Of a stretch of 64,000 bases of DNA, positions 1 to 11,640 are shown in pieces. The notes under the pieces were generated by a model. It was given only the letters and a program-made list of their open reading frames with translations. It was not told the origin of the DNA and did no database searches. This DNA is from Ashinkailepas kermadecensis. Lineage: Eukaryota > Arthropoda > Thecostraca > Neolepadidae. The position numbers and the translations under genes were made by a program. The stretch lies in the NCBI GenBank assembly GCA_034440615.1, contig JAOTOM010004289.1, forward strand, positions 77,501-141,500, read 5' to 3'. How positions within the stretch are numbered: the first letter of the stretch is position 1; every line of letters begins with the position of its first letter.

Positions 1-1067
1 TACGTAATATGCATAATGCTTAGCCAACGTGCTTGGATTTCTCCATAACATTCGTAATTTGATGTCGTCAAGTTAACATTCAAAAACGACTATCACATGC
101 ATCGTGTCAGGCTTGGTTTGAGTCAACTTAGTACAATTTGGACGATAACTTCATTAATAATTATGAAAACTAGATCCTCGAGAAAATCGGAAAATCCAAA
201 GTCTGGAAATATTGATCCAGCTCGAGGTCAAATCAACTATTCATAGGGTGACACCTGGCGGGGAGGTTAGGTTCCAAACGAGGGTAATATTTGATATCTC
301 TATTTAATTGTGGGTCTAAATATGTCTGATCCAAAACATTTGTCAAATTATGCATTTTTGGAACTTATATATTTTCCCCCTAATATCCGATTTTTTTCTT
401 CTAAATTACAGTCCAAAGTAAAATGGTTGCAAGGGAACAAAGTTTGATTCACTAAAAATTCAGACCTATGGGGATTATAAAAATATAATGTGCGAAAAAC
501 TATTCACAATGTAATCTAGCGGAAATGTTTCAATTCAAAATTGGCTTTCTGTAGAAATAAATATCTTCTGTAGGGTGTTGGCTTATGTTGTATGTTGGCA
601 TATATTGAAAAGCTTCGGAAATATGCAATATTGGATGTTATACGATTGTCTGTACGCACGCACAATTCCAAAATTGAACTCATTAAAAAAAACTTTAGCA
701 GATTAGAAACAAAAATTCTTGCATGGAAAAGATGCGCCTTGGCGAGCTCTTTCGGACACTGATTCGAAATTATGCCTTAGCTGGTTTTCACGATATGCAA
801 AAATCCGTTCCCGCGGAATGGCCGCCTTTTCACCCGCCTTTGTTCACACATTGCATGCCCCACCCGTCGTTGCAGTGACCCGAATTCGCCGAGGATAGCC
901 TGAACACGTCGTACTTTGCCAATTTCGCAAACTACAACTTTTGAAATATAGAATGAAAATAACAATTTTGGAAGACGTTTCACGGTTCCTAAAGTGCCCA
1001 CGACCCCAGATTTAGTTCTGCTCCCACCCCCCACACCCAAAGAATGTTAGGCTAACTTCGAAATAGA
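1..1067. other. AT-rich stretch, nothing recognised
   Basis: Moderately AT-rich sequence without a convincing open frame, splice-bordered exon or repeat array. It would be 5' flank or intron of the SLC22-like gene. No helix-1 exon for that gene was seen here. Confidence 0.5.
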
Positions 1068-1450
1068 CGCCGAATCCCCGCTGTAGTTATGAGAGCTACA
1101 TGGTCGCCGAATCCCCGCTGTAGTTATGAGAGCCACATGGTCGCCGAATCCCCGCTGTAGTTATGAGAGCTACATGGTCGCCGAATCCCCGCTGTAGTTA
1201 TGAGAGCCACATGGTCGCCGAATCCCCGCTGTAGTTATGAGAGCTACATGGTCGCCGAATCCCCGCTGTAGTTATGAGAGCCACATGGTCGCCGAATCCC
1301 CGCTGTAGTTATGAGAGCTACATGGTCGCCGAATCCACGATGTAGTTATGAGAGCTACATGGTCGCCGAATCCCCGCTGTAGTTATGAGAGCTACATGGT
1401 CGCCGAATCCCCGCTGTAGTTATGAGAGCCACATGGTCGCCGAATCCCCG
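1068..1450. repeat. 37-bp minisatellite, about 10 copies
   Basis: Ten head-to-tail copies of a 37-bp unit beginning CGCCGAATCCCCGCTGTAG. Each unit contains a short inverted repeat, TGTAG...CTACA. Units ending GCTACATGG and GCCACATGG alternate through much of the array, which suggests a 74-bp higher-order unit. One copy has CACGATG in place of CCCGCTG. There are no unique spacers, so this is not a CRISPR array. Confidence 0.95.
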
Positions 1451-2606
1451 CCTTTGTTAACCATAACTAAACCATAACTAAAAGGTTGTGTTATGAGTGC
1501 GAACAAGGCCGAGCGTTGTCAGCTGGGCTGAGCTTTTCCCCTCTGTGTAAACGAACTACTCTGGAAGCAGGCACGGGGTGATATCAGAATGAAGAGGTCA
1601 GGTCTGCCCCTTCAAAATAGCTAATTAATAGCTTGCAAGTTTGTTTCATATCAGTTTCGCAGTCAATGATACAAAGTTCCGGTTGCAAACAATTCGTAAG
1701 CAAGGGAACTGTTACAATTACAACACGCCCACTTGAGATGTTCCGGTGTAGGTTGTCACTACAACATGGAGGGTACACTGTTTGTTAGTTTTAGTAATTA
1801 GCCAGGAGATCTTGTTTTTTCAAAATATGTTTAATGTTAGTTCCCTACTCGGTTGTCTTGGAAACAGTTCCGCAGTCAGGAGTGGTGTTTTCTCTGCTTT
1901 TGGTGTTGCGTGGACACCACTATCTTTGAATTTTCCTCACCAGCATTCTTTCTCTCCCCATAGGCTGGGCTCACCAACCAAATTGGAAGCACTCATTGCC
2001 ACCATGCATTGGACTTCACCAATAATTTTCAAGCTTTCAAGCAGTCACAGTTGCAAAATCCGCGCCTGGCTTGACCGTCAATGTTAAACAATCACAGTCT
2101 CAAAACCTGCGTCTGTCGTGACCGTGTAACCGTGTAACCGTGACCGTGCAAGCGTGCCTCCCTCAACAATTTCCGAACCAACCGCCCTTCACGCCATCCT
2201 TCACGGCTACATTCGCCAACCCCGGCATTAACGCGTCATTCGATGGGCTCATCCAAGCCGTCGACATGGTCTCTTGTCGGTAATCACAGGGGAGAAGACT
2301 GCCGTCGGCCGTCGCAGTGCTTCTTGTCTACTGCCGTCAGTCACCAGATTACCTCTTGTCTCGTGTCAGCTGCAATGGTTGCTCCTCTCGTCTCTCGTTA
2401 GCTTTCCTGGGAATGCCTTTTCCTTCTTTGCTCCTCACGATTGTCACAGTTCGCATCTGTCTAAGAACGGCTGCCTCTTATTTCTCGGCAAATCTCCAAA
2501 TTCCACCTGCTCTGGGATCTTGTCTTACCGTTCATTGGCTGTCACATGAGTTCGCGTTGATCGGTGGTCGGTTGCCACGGGACAAACTCCTGCCTTGTGT
2601 TCACAG
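1451..2606. other. Presumed intron or 5' region
   Basis: No recognisable gene. In the frame of the following exon the sequence is open from about 2317, so a longer exon or an alternative acceptor cannot be excluded. The pyrimidine-rich tract ending TTCACAG at 2606 is the best acceptor. Confidence 0.4.
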
Positions 2607-2722
2607 CCACGAGACGCACTTGTTCGAGCCGTGTACCATCTACGCGGAGCCTCTTACCAAAGACATGAAGAAGGCCGAGAAGAAGCGTATCGAGGAGGAG
2701 GTGTACCACCGAGACGTACAGG
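2607..2722 (+). CDS. Putative SLC22-like transporter exon A (loop after helix 1)
   Basis: This is a candidate internal exon of 116 nt, bordered by a pyrimidine-rich acceptor (CTTGTGTTCACAG) and a canonical donor (GTAAGT). It encodes about 38 residues, starting near HETHLFEPCTIYAEPL and continuing as a charged, probably helical, Lys/Glu-rich stretch ending HRDVQ. The sequence alone does not identify a family. I assign it to the SLC22-like gene for two reasons: it ends with one base of a split codon, exactly what exon B (starting with two bases) needs, and a Cys-containing polar segment fits the extracellular loop after helix 1 in this family. The join makes a Val codon. The intron to exon B would be about 19.7 kb and would contain a Penelope-like element and several minisatellites. 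It could belong to another gene or be chance; phase agreement alone has a one-in-three chance. Confidence 0.45.
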
Positions 2723-3189
2723 GTAAGTTGTTCAATCCACCTCATTTACGTGTGCGCGCGTTTTTAGCTTTGTGGTTCTACACCAACATCAGCGTCTTAT
2801 TCACTGCGGCGAGTCTGCTCTTGGACCTCAGTAATCAGTCATAATGTTTACCGCAGAACATGTACGGCGAGCAGTATTCGAATTTGTCCGGATAGGTCAT
2901 ATGGGCCTAGGGCCCTGCCTGGATACGCGTATATGGCAAACATATGGCCGGGTTCATAATTTGCATGGATGAACGGACCTTGGCCGTGCTGAGTATGACT
3001 CCCCATTTTGCTGCTTTTGCACTGCAATTTTCGTTCAAAATTAAGGATAAAGGAGAGTTATCGCTAAGCATCATAATGTTTTAATCAACGATACTTAATA
3101 TTGAGATAATTCACAACATAACACAATATTCAACGTCAGCAACATATCAGACAAATGCTGCAAAGTATCTGTAAAATTATGAGTACTCC

Positions 3190-3208
3190 AATATATATAT
3201 ATATATAT
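3190..3208. repeat. (AT)n microsatellite
   Basis: Short AT dinucleotide run followed by a TG/CG-rich tail. Confidence 0.9.
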
Positions 3209-3480
3209 GTCTGTGTGTGCGTGTGCACATGTGAAAGTGCACATCTGGTAGTATATCAGGCGACATCTGACATTTTCAAGGAAAATCCTGAATATTTGAG
3301 AAGCGACCCTGGAAGAGTGGAGTATCGCCTCTAACGAGTGTGGGCTGGTAGGCTAAGTGTGGTTGCACTTGGTGAGCAAAAAAACAACTTTATTTACCCC
3401 CGCCCTTGTGTGACATTTTGGCATGTTCACTGGTGGTGGTGGTCGTGGGGGGTGGGGTGGGGGGGGTGCGAACCTCGACC

Positions 3481-3570
3481 TGTCATTTCCAAACGAAACC
3501 TGCCAGAGACGAAACGAAAACAGGGGTTTGGGGGTGGGACGAAATCGCGATTGACATCGGATTTTGTTTT
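3481..3570 (+). repeat. Dispersed repeat, copy 1
   Basis: This shares a diverged ~85-bp segment with 6651-6736 in the same orientation. Common blocks include TTTCCAAACGAAAC, GACGAAACRAAAAC and CGCGATTGACATC. Both copies are preceded by a G-rich run. Class unknown. Confidence 0.7.
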
Positions 3571-3684
3571 TGATGACCGTGGCCAGGTGCCACCTGGTCT
3601 GTTGTGCAAAGTGCCACCTGGTCTGTTGTGGAAAGGTACCTTAATTTTTCCTTTTCCATGGAAGATCCATTTGTGTTCCTTTTC

Positions 3685-3839
3685 GGTGGTTATTGGTTTT
3701 ACGACACGTCGAGTCATGTAGCGTCGCCAATCTCTCACGCCGATTGGTCGCTGGCGAAGAGGAGCTACAGGTGAGACTCGAACCCACAATCTATCGATTG
3801 TGAGACGGGCAACTTACCCCTAGACTACTCGTCTCCCTC
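3685..3839 (-). mobile_element. tRNA-derived SINE, family A, copy 1
   Basis: On the minus strand it starts with a tRNA-like head: an A-box-like TAGTCTAGGGGTAAG and a B-box GGTTCGAGTCT. A unique body follows (GCGTGAGAGATTGGCGACGC) and the 3' end is ACCAATAACC. It is flanked by a perfect 12-bp target-site duplication, GTGTTCCTTTTC, at 3673-3684 and 3840-3851. Related copies lie at 30787-30943 and 54013-54180. The anticodon-loop region (CTCACAA) hints at a valine tRNA ancestor, but that is inference. Confidence 0.9.
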
Positions 3840-3950
3840 GTGTTCCTTTTCAGTACTTCCAAGAGCAAATTATAGTTTTGCTCTGATGAAAAGGTCCACA
3901 AAGACGAAAATGATGGTCTGCCAGTGAGTGTCAACCGATAATAGTCTCGA

Positions 3951-4036
3951 ACACGCGTGAATTCGAACTCACGACCACAACATCGCTCCCGCCCGAAGGA
4001 AGGTCAGATCGTTTGACCACTCAGCCACGCGCCGTC
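3951..4036 (-). tRNA. tRNA-like sequence (class II, Leu/Ser-like), probably a SINE head or pseudogene
   Basis: The minus strand reads as a tRNA-like sequence with A-box TGGCTGAGTGGTCAAACG and B-box GAGTTCGAATTCACG. The boxes are spaced widely enough for a long variable arm, as in Leu or Ser tRNAs. The acceptor stem does not pair cleanly, so I doubt it is a functional tRNA gene. Confidence 0.5.
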
Positions 4037-4049
4037 ACTCGGCCGTAAG

Positions 4050-4357
4050 CTGGCGCATCTCAACAACTGGCGCATCTCCACAGCTGGCGCATCTCCACAA
4101 CTGGCGCATCTCCACAGCTGGCGCATCTTCACGACTGGCGCATCTCCACCACTGGCGCATTAACACCACTGGCGCATCTCCACCACTGGCGCATCACCAC
4201 CACTGGCGCATCACCACCACTGGCGCATATCCACCACTGGCGCATCTCCACAACTTGCGCATCTCCATAACTGGCGCATCTTCACAGCTGGCGCATCACC
4301 ACCACTGGCGCATCACCACCACTGGCGCATCTCCACCACTGGCGCATCTCCACCACT
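4050..4357. repeat. 17-bp minisatellite
   Basis: About 18 copies of a unit CTGGCGCATCTCCACMA with variants ATCACC and ATCTTC. It starts just after the tRNA-like segment. Confidence 0.95.
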
Positions 4358-4669
4358 CAGCAGCGCCGGTCGTCCTGACGCCTCGTGTCTACATCTGCTG
4401 AACAGCGAGCCGACCGACTGCTACCCTGTTCCGCGCCCCGCCGCCGCCGATGGAATTGAAACCAGCCGGACGCCGGCGATGGCCGGCCCGCCTCGTGGTA
4501 CCAGCTGGGACGGCGGCTCTAATCAGCGGGCCGACCGCGTGGTCGGCCGTGCCGTCCCGGATGGTATTTGGCCGGACGACCACAGATGTACCGTGCCGTC
4601 GGCTCCTGATCAGACCTGACCGCGGCAACACCGGCAACTGCACCGCCGGGACGAGACCTGGCCTCCCCT

Positions 4670-5284
4670 GACCGCCGCCCCAGGCCGCCACCCCAGGCCG
4701 CCGCCCCTGGCCGCCGCCCCAGGCCGCCATCCCTGGCCGCCACCCCTGGCCGCCGCCCCAGGCCGCCGCCCCTGGCCGCCGCCCCTGGCTGCCTCCCCAG
4801 GCCGCCACCCCTGGCCGCCACCCCTGGCCGCCTCCCCTGGCTGCCTCCCCTGGCTGCCACCCCTGGCCTCCACCCCTGGCTGCCACCCCTGGCCTCCACC
4901 CCTGGCCGCCGCCCCTGGCCTCCACCCCTGGCCGCCGCCCCTGGCCTCCGCCCCAGGCCGCCACCCCAGGCCGCCGCCCCTGGCCGCCGCCCCAGGCCGC
5001 CATCCTGGCCGCCATCCTGGCCGCCGCCCCAGGCCGCCATCCCTGGCCGCCGCCCCTGGCTGCCTCCCCTGGCCGCCATCCCTGGCCGCCGCCCCTGGCC
5101 GCCGCCCCTGGCCGCCGCCCCTGGCTGCCTCCCCTGGCCGCCATCCCTGGCCGCCGCCCCTGGCCGCCGCCCCAGGCCGCCGCCCCTGGCTGCCTCCCCT
5201 GGCCGCCATCCCTGGCCGCCGCCCCTGGCCTCCGCCCCTGGCCTCCGCCCCTGGCTGCCTCCCCTGGCCGCCGCCCCTGGCTGC
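4670..5284. repeat. 12-bp GC-rich minisatellite, about 50 copies
   Basis: About 50 copies of a 12-bp unit of the form GGCCGCCGCCCC with an A/T alternation (CCCCAGG or CCCCTGG) and small variants. The + strand is C-rich and the minus strand G-rich. The unit length is a multiple of three and it lacks stop codons, so all three minus frames stay open for 180-250 codons as Gly/Arg/Ala-rich peptides. I treat these as repeat artefacts, not genes. Confidence 0.95.
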
Positions 5285-7391
5285 TGCGGCCCTCATAGAT
5301 CGACCACGTTTGGATCAGTTCCTCAGCCCATGTGCAGAATATGGAATATCTCTACTACATAGTGAGCGTTAAGACTGATCCTGCTCCGTCTCGGCGGAGG
5401 TCTTTTTACGCCCCCGAACGTTTTTCCGTGACGGTGGAAAGATGCCGGCACGTAGTGTCGCAAAATGTTCAGTACGTTTTTCTTCAGCACTTTTGCGTCT
5501 AACGCGAAAATTTGAATCTCAGATCATGCAAGGTCATTAACATTGAGGTCAGATCAAAGAGGACCACCTCCAAAGATGTTTGAGGAACGAAAACGCATAC
5601 ACATGAAGAGATATTGAAATGAAACTTGCTACGTTAATGCAATTGGGCAGTGCTTCCAACGTGTTTATCTCGGATTTTTGTTGGAGGTCAGGTCGGTGAC
5701 CTGAGATCACGGCCAATTTTGGGATCATTTCCCTATTTTTTATAATATACATCTTCTTTTAACGTCAGTTTCACCTTGGTATGCATGCAGAAACATCAGA
5801 AAAACTTCCTTATCCAATTTGCTTGATGTCCATCAAGTGGCCAGAGGTCAGGTCACGATAAAGTGCGTAAGGTGGGCTAAGCCTATTTAGACACTATCGT
5901 TTTGTGGTATATTTCTAGACTTCATGGCCTAAATAGTGTCAAAGTTGCATTGCACGTCCTATATTACCACAATATACAGACGTATGCTGTGTTTGAAACA
6001 TCGATGATTCTTGCTAAAAACCGAAAATACTACAAACTATGAAGAAAAACGATAGACAACAAATAAGGACCTGAGATTTCCTGCCAAACAGACACGAGCT
6101 AAGTTAATTTCGCCCATAATTTTTAGATGCTACAACACACCTAGCTTTTCTTCCAGCTGTCATGCATGCCTCAAGATTCACCTCAGAGCTAAGGTCTCTT
6201 CGTTTTTTGTTTGTTAACTGCCTGCTTCTTGGACAACAGCAATTGTTTTACTACCTTTGTCAGCCACGAAAGGCGTCTAACCTTGTTCGTTCTGATTTGT
6301 CTATTGAGAGTGAACCCATCCCGACCTTGAAACAGTTTGTCTCAAAAGTTTAGAAAGTCTATAAACCTATTTCCCATAGTTCGCACAATTTTCGTGGAGC
6401 GTGCGTATTTTGCACAACGACTAACTGTTCCGAAGCTAACAAACTACTTGAAATATGTGACGTCACACATTGACCAGCTGTGGGCGCTGTGGTAAGGTCG
6501 GCTCTGTTTTAATGTTGAGAAAATGAAAGTTATATACTGTGTTCACTTTTTAGTGAAATTGTCACTTGTATTCAGGAAGTATGAACATGAACCCTCGCCC
6601 ATGAGCTGCAATTTTCCACCTTCACCAGTGGAAGGGGGGGGGATCCTCTAGCGTTTCCAAACGAAACGTTCTAGACAGACGAAACAAAAACGGGTGTGTG
6701 GGTTGGACGAGATCTCGCGATTGACATCCAATTTGTGTACCTTGGGGTGATAGGCGACCTTCCAAGTCAGGTCAAATGCTAAATTGTTGCAACAATCGAG
6801 ACATTTAACAAGTTGATAGTAAACACTTCTTAAATTGCAACCTATATGCACTTATAATTATTATCAAGGTGTTCATCGATCCTTTGTAGATGTAATGACA
6901 TGCATCAAGCTACATTTATAATACAGGACATGGGTCAGATCAGGTCAAGGCTTGGCACCACATTTCAGAACTTGATAGAATATTAGCCAAAACCACTGTT
7001 TCCACCCACCAAGGGTAAAAATGGACGAAACAAATCCGATTCAGAACTGAAGATAATACTACATATCCTGTCAAGCTAAAAACTGTCATTCAATGTCATC
7101 ATGGGTCCATGACCTAGAATGACCTTGGAATAGTACATGGACAATGTCTGAATACCAATCCATTCATCTATTAGCCTAACCCGCACACAAGGTCACAATG
7201 TTATGTCAGGATGCGATAGTCCGCGATTTCGTTAAAAAATAATCGGAGGTTTTCCCCTTGGTGACGTCATAGCTCAGTGACCTAGCATAACCCCACACAA
7301 AGTACCAAAAGCTCCGAAAAGACGCCCCAGAGGGTGCCGCAGATTTCACTGGGCCCGTTCAGTGGTTCGGAAGCTACCCGTGAAAAACCTC
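5285..7391. other. Intronic sequence with diverged dispersed repeats
   Basis: No gene recognised. Several AGGTCA-containing stretches recur. A segment near 5540-5640 (CACCTCCAAA, then AGATATTG.AATGAAACTT) resembles 53620-53690, so a diverged interspersed repeat is present. Confidence 0.45.
6651..6736 (+). repeat. Dispersed repeat, copy 2
   Basis: Second copy of the segment at 3481-3570, same orientation, preceded by a run of nine or more G. Confidence 0.7.
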
Positions 7392-7439
7392 GGGGGGGGG
7401 GGGGTGCATCAGGGATGCATCTCAATCCCCTCCACTGGC

Positions 7440-9545
7440 GAAGGTTGAATGAAAACAGGGATCCGATGTCATATATTTGGCGATAAAACTGACATTCGCA
7501 TTAATCAAGAGGCACAATTGTCAGCCATTGTGCTTTCCCATCTAAGGTATCTGCATCCAGACGAAGCCGTAGTATGTTTCCGTTCTTTGTAATAAAACGA
7601 CTGAAATTGATACATGTGGCTAAGTAGAGTGAATGATAACATCTCCACGGTCTCAGATATTGATTTTGTTGCCAATCTAGTTATGGTGTGACGTCTCACG
7701 CTGGCTACCTGCTCACAGCACTATGCCATAGTAGACTTTGTTTAGGATTTTAGCAAAATGAAAGCCATGCTTTTTCTTCATGGTTTTCTAGTAGAATTAA
7801 CCACTTTTGTCAAGGAAATATAAGCATTCAGAAACGAACAGGGTATCGATGTCGTATAGTTGGCGATAAAACTGACATTGGGATCCATCAAGAGACACAC
7901 TTATCAGCCATTATATTTTTTTATATTTAGTGTATCTACTTTGATACGAAACAATAATGCGTTTCCATTCCTTGCAACTTCCAAATACCATTCGCAAACA
8001 TTCAGTTTGTGCATGTGTCCGAATGAGTATGATCATATTCCTTCTACCGGAAATTTATCTTCTTTGGCCGTCTAATTAATGTGTGTCGTCACACTTTCGC
8101 AAGATGCTTACCATAAAGTCAGCCGTGTTTCGGGTTTTAATAATATGTAAACCGTAATTGTTTTTTGACGTTTACGTTGTCTAATTGAATACTTGTGTCG
8201 AGAACAGATCAACATTGAGAAAAACAAGGTCTCGATGTGATATATTTAACGATAAATCTCACCTTTGCATCCATCAGACGGTACAATGTCAGCCATTGTA
8301 TCCATATTCATTCAGACGATTTTTTCGTTGTTGCAAATACGGGAACACAATTTATACACGTAGCTACATAGAGTGAATAAGAACAGATTCCAGACAACGG
8401 AAATTCATCTTTGTAAGCAATCTTGGTAAAGTGTGACGTCATACTTTCTCCAACTGCTCTGAGCACTACCATAAGTTCAGCCCGTTTACCAAAAGGGTGT
8501 TAAGAAAATGAAAGCCATAGCTTGTATGGACGATTTCATTTGGTGAAATTGAACACTTGGTCAAGGAAACACAAACATTGAGAAAAAAACTGGGTCCTGC
8601 TGTAACATATTCGAAAATAGAACTGATTCTATCTATCCACTGATCCGTCTGGTTCACTCGGTGGATAGAGCACTGGCTTGCAAAGGTCTCGCCGTCTTGG
8701 CACAACGGGCTCGAGTAGTTCCACCCGCTCGCTATTAACTCCTCCTGCGCTGGGATAATCAGCTGGGAACTGGCCAGTTAAGGTCGGGGCGCAGGCTCCG
8801 GGCGGTCGTGCCCGCCGTGTGGGTACGTTAAACTCTCGGTTAAAATTCTGCTATAGAGCTGGTATTTCCGATCGGGAGGTGGGTTCAGGGTCAGTGTGAG
8901 AAGCGTGCGCTTAGCGCTGACCCTGATTCTGTAATGCCTTCCCAGCAATAATACGAACTAAATAAAAACAATATTCTTATCCATCAATATTCACAAGTGG
9001 CAGCCGTTGGGATTTCCTCTTACATGCATCTGTATTCAAAAGAAACAATCATTTTCTTACGTTTTTAGACTCAGTCATTCAAGTAAGACTCTGTTGATAC
9101 GTGTGACTGAGTCGAATGAATAAGAACATATGCACGATGTCGGAAATTCATCTTTCTTGCCAATCCTGTGAAGGTGTGACGTTACACTTTGGCTTGCTGC
9201 TCGGAGTGCAATGACCTAGCAGGTTTGCAATGACTTGGAGGTTTTAGCAAAACGATAGTCATATTTATATGAATGATTTTGTAGTGGAATCGTCCAATTA
9301 TATCAAGTAATCATCAACATCCAGGGATAAAGTGTCCCGATGTTATATATTTGACGATAAAACTGACGTTCTGGTCCGTCAATTGGCACAAATGTCCGCT
9401 CTTGGGTTTTCGCATTTTATCCTTCCACATTCAGATAAGCCATCATTTTCATTTCTTTATAATTAGACGACTCAGTTGATTCATGTGACAAAGTCGAATG
9501 CATATAAGGAGATCAGGAAATCGTGTTTACGTTTAAGGCAACCTA
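7440..9545. repeat. ~380-bp satellite array, about five copies
   Basis: The landmark TATATTTGGCGATAAAACTGAC recurs in diverged form near 7481, 7864, 8250, 8612 and 9355. The spacing is about 380 bp except across a SINE insertion in the fourth copy. Other shared blocks are GTCAGCCATTG, the region around GTGTGACGTC and GAAAGCCAT. Copies are considerably diverged, so the array is old. Confidence 0.85.
8645..8965 (+). mobile_element. tRNA-derived SINE, family B, copy 1 (diverged)
   Basis: The head has an A-box-like GGTTCACTCGGTGGATAGAGC and a B-box-like GGGCTCGAGTAGTTCC. The body contains ACGTTAAACTCTCGGTTAAA and ATTCTGCTATAGAGCTGG, which match the copy at 16148-16465. It interrupts the fourth unit of the 380-bp satellite, so it is younger than that array. 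Confidence 0.8.
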
Positions 9546-9881
9546 TTGCTTCAAGCAATGAGACTACTAGTTGCAGCGCGTAATTTTTATCAGCCATTTC
9601 GACTGTCTGGGACTGTCGGGCTGGATAAGCTGGGAGACGTTCCCAGTTTGATATCAATTTAATAAGTAATCATTCACTATATCCTTTTCCATTGTCACGC
9701 AGTATGACTCGATATCCCTGGTGGATTGAGGAGGGGAGGACACGGCAGATGACCGTCTGACTACGGCACACGATCCATGCATTCCAATGTGTGCGACATG
9801 GAAGGCCCATGAAAGGCCCCATGCTACTTTTATGCGAAAGGTTGACCAGCTGCGTTGCTGCGTATTCCATGTGACAACTGA

Positions 9882-10483
9882 TGTTCAGCATGTTGCTGGC
9901 GTGATTGGTCAGGAGAGGATGCTGGTGTTCAGCATGTTGCTGGCGTGATTTGTCAGGAGGGGATCATAGTGTTCAGCATGTTGTTGGCGTGATTTGTCAG
10001 GAGGGGATCCTAGTGTTCAGCATGTTGTTGGCGTGATTGGTCAGGAGGGGATGCTGGTGTTCAGCATGTTGCTGGCGTGATTTGTCAGGAGGGGATCCTA
10101 GTGTTCAGCATGTTGTTGGCGTGATTGGTCAGGAGGGGATGCTGGTGTTCAGCATGTTGCTGGCGTGATTGGTCAGGAGAGGATGCTGGTGTTCAGCATG
10201 TTGTTGGCGTGATTGGTCAGGAGAGGATGCTGGTGTTCAGCATGTTGTTGGTGTGATTGGTCAGGAGGGGATGCTGGTGTTCAGCATGTTGCTGGCGTGA
10301 TTGGTCAGGAGGGGATGCTGGTGTTCAGCATGTTGCTGGCGTGATTGGTCAGGAGGGGATGCTGGTGTTCAGCATGTTGTTGGCGTGATTGGTCAGGAGG
10401 GGATGCTGGTGTTCAGCATGTTGCTGGCGTGATTGGTTAGGAGGGGATGCTGGTGTTCAGCATGTTGCTGGCGTGGTTGGTCA
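9882..10483. repeat. 44-bp minisatellite, about 13.7 copies
   Basis: The unit begins TGTTCAGCATGTTGCTGGCG and ends GGATGCTGG. Variants are TTGCTGG/TTGTTGG, GAGGGG/GAGAGG and ATGCTGG/ATCCTAG. Copies are highly similar, implying recent homogenisation. Confidence 0.95.
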
Positions 10484-10815
10484 GCTCGTATTCGCGTCGC
10501 GTCCGGTTTGATTGTTTGTCCGATTGATGGTCATCCTTGCCTGCGACTAGGCTGCTGGGCGTCACCGATTTCTGGGTGGCGGCCGTCGTACCGTCCGTAC
10601 CGACCGCCGTACACGCTCATCCGTGATCGGACCGGACCTCATCTGGCAATAGACCGGGCTGGTCCACGGCAACACACCCCACCTCATCCCACCTCCGAGC
10701 CACTCTCATGGAGGGTACTGATCCGCCAGAACGCTGCAGTGGCCGACTTCTCGGGGAATGTGCACCGGCGAACACGCCGATACCAACACAAAGGTATCGG
10801 CACCAAGGAACACGC
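10484..10815. other. GC-rich unique stretch
   Basis: CpG-containing sequence between two repeat arrays. Open frames here run straight into the adjacent repeats, and no protein family is recognisable. Confidence 0.4.
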
Positions 10816-10817
10816 CG

Positions 10818-10825
10818 ATATATAT

Positions 10826-10896
<71 letters not shown>
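10818..10896. repeat. (AT)n microsatellite
   Basis: About 79 bp of AT dinucleotides with one phase break (TAAT). Confidence 0.95.
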
Positions 10897-10901
<5 letters not shown>

Positions 10902-11640
10902 CACTAGTTGGAATGGAATAACAACTGATAAGAACACAGAGCAATAGGAGCATAATTTTAGTAGCAACGTTTCGACTCACGCCTTTCTCAAGCTAACTCC
11001 CAAATGATGAACATGCATGCGGACATTCAACACTTGTCGTTTTCTCAACGCAGGCCACGAGCCAAATTATGCAATGCATGCCTGCGCTGACACTGAACAA
11101 ACCAAGTAGTGAAATAGTCAACTGAACACGAACCAACAACGAAATACGTACGACGGCAGTGATGTTCAGCCAAAGGCACAGCGAGGTGGGAGGGGGGGCA
11201 CCCCTCAGGAACCACCAAAAATACACTAGATGAAACGATAACTTTTTTGATTTTCATCACACAAAGCCAAAAAACAAAAATAAATCGGCGCGCTTCGCGC
11301 TCGGAAAGCGTTCTATGTAACTTGTCGTCGGTATTGGTCAGGCACTGCCTTAAGAAAATACTGGCTGCACCAATGTGTTCAGCCTATCCTTTTTTCGGCA
11401 TGTTCCACAATTCGTTCCGCTACAGCATTTGCAATCCCGAAACTACCAGAAACACTTTCTTTCTCATTGCCAGCTCTCCAAGGATCAATATTATTTGGAC
11501 CTTTAAACAAGCACCACATTCACCAGCTAGCACAAGGCGCCATCGCATTCAGCATTAACGTGGTAAATTTGTACAGCAACGTACCACTCACGGAAGGCAT
11601 TGAATCGGTCATGCAATTGTTGTCAGATCATCAAAACGAC

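Noticed and set aside
1068..1450. CRISPR-like direct repeats
   Set aside because: Units are contiguous with no spacers, and the window is eukaryotic.
2317..2606. Upstream extension of exon A as a longer coding region starting at 2317
   Set aside because: The peptide before 2607 shows no family features, and a good acceptor occurs at 2606; kept only as an alternative.
4389..5296. Three overlapping Gly/Arg/Ala-rich minus-strand open frames of 186-251 codons
   Set aside because: All arise from a stop-free 12-bp repeat whose length is a multiple of three; no non-repeat domain and no splice or start context.
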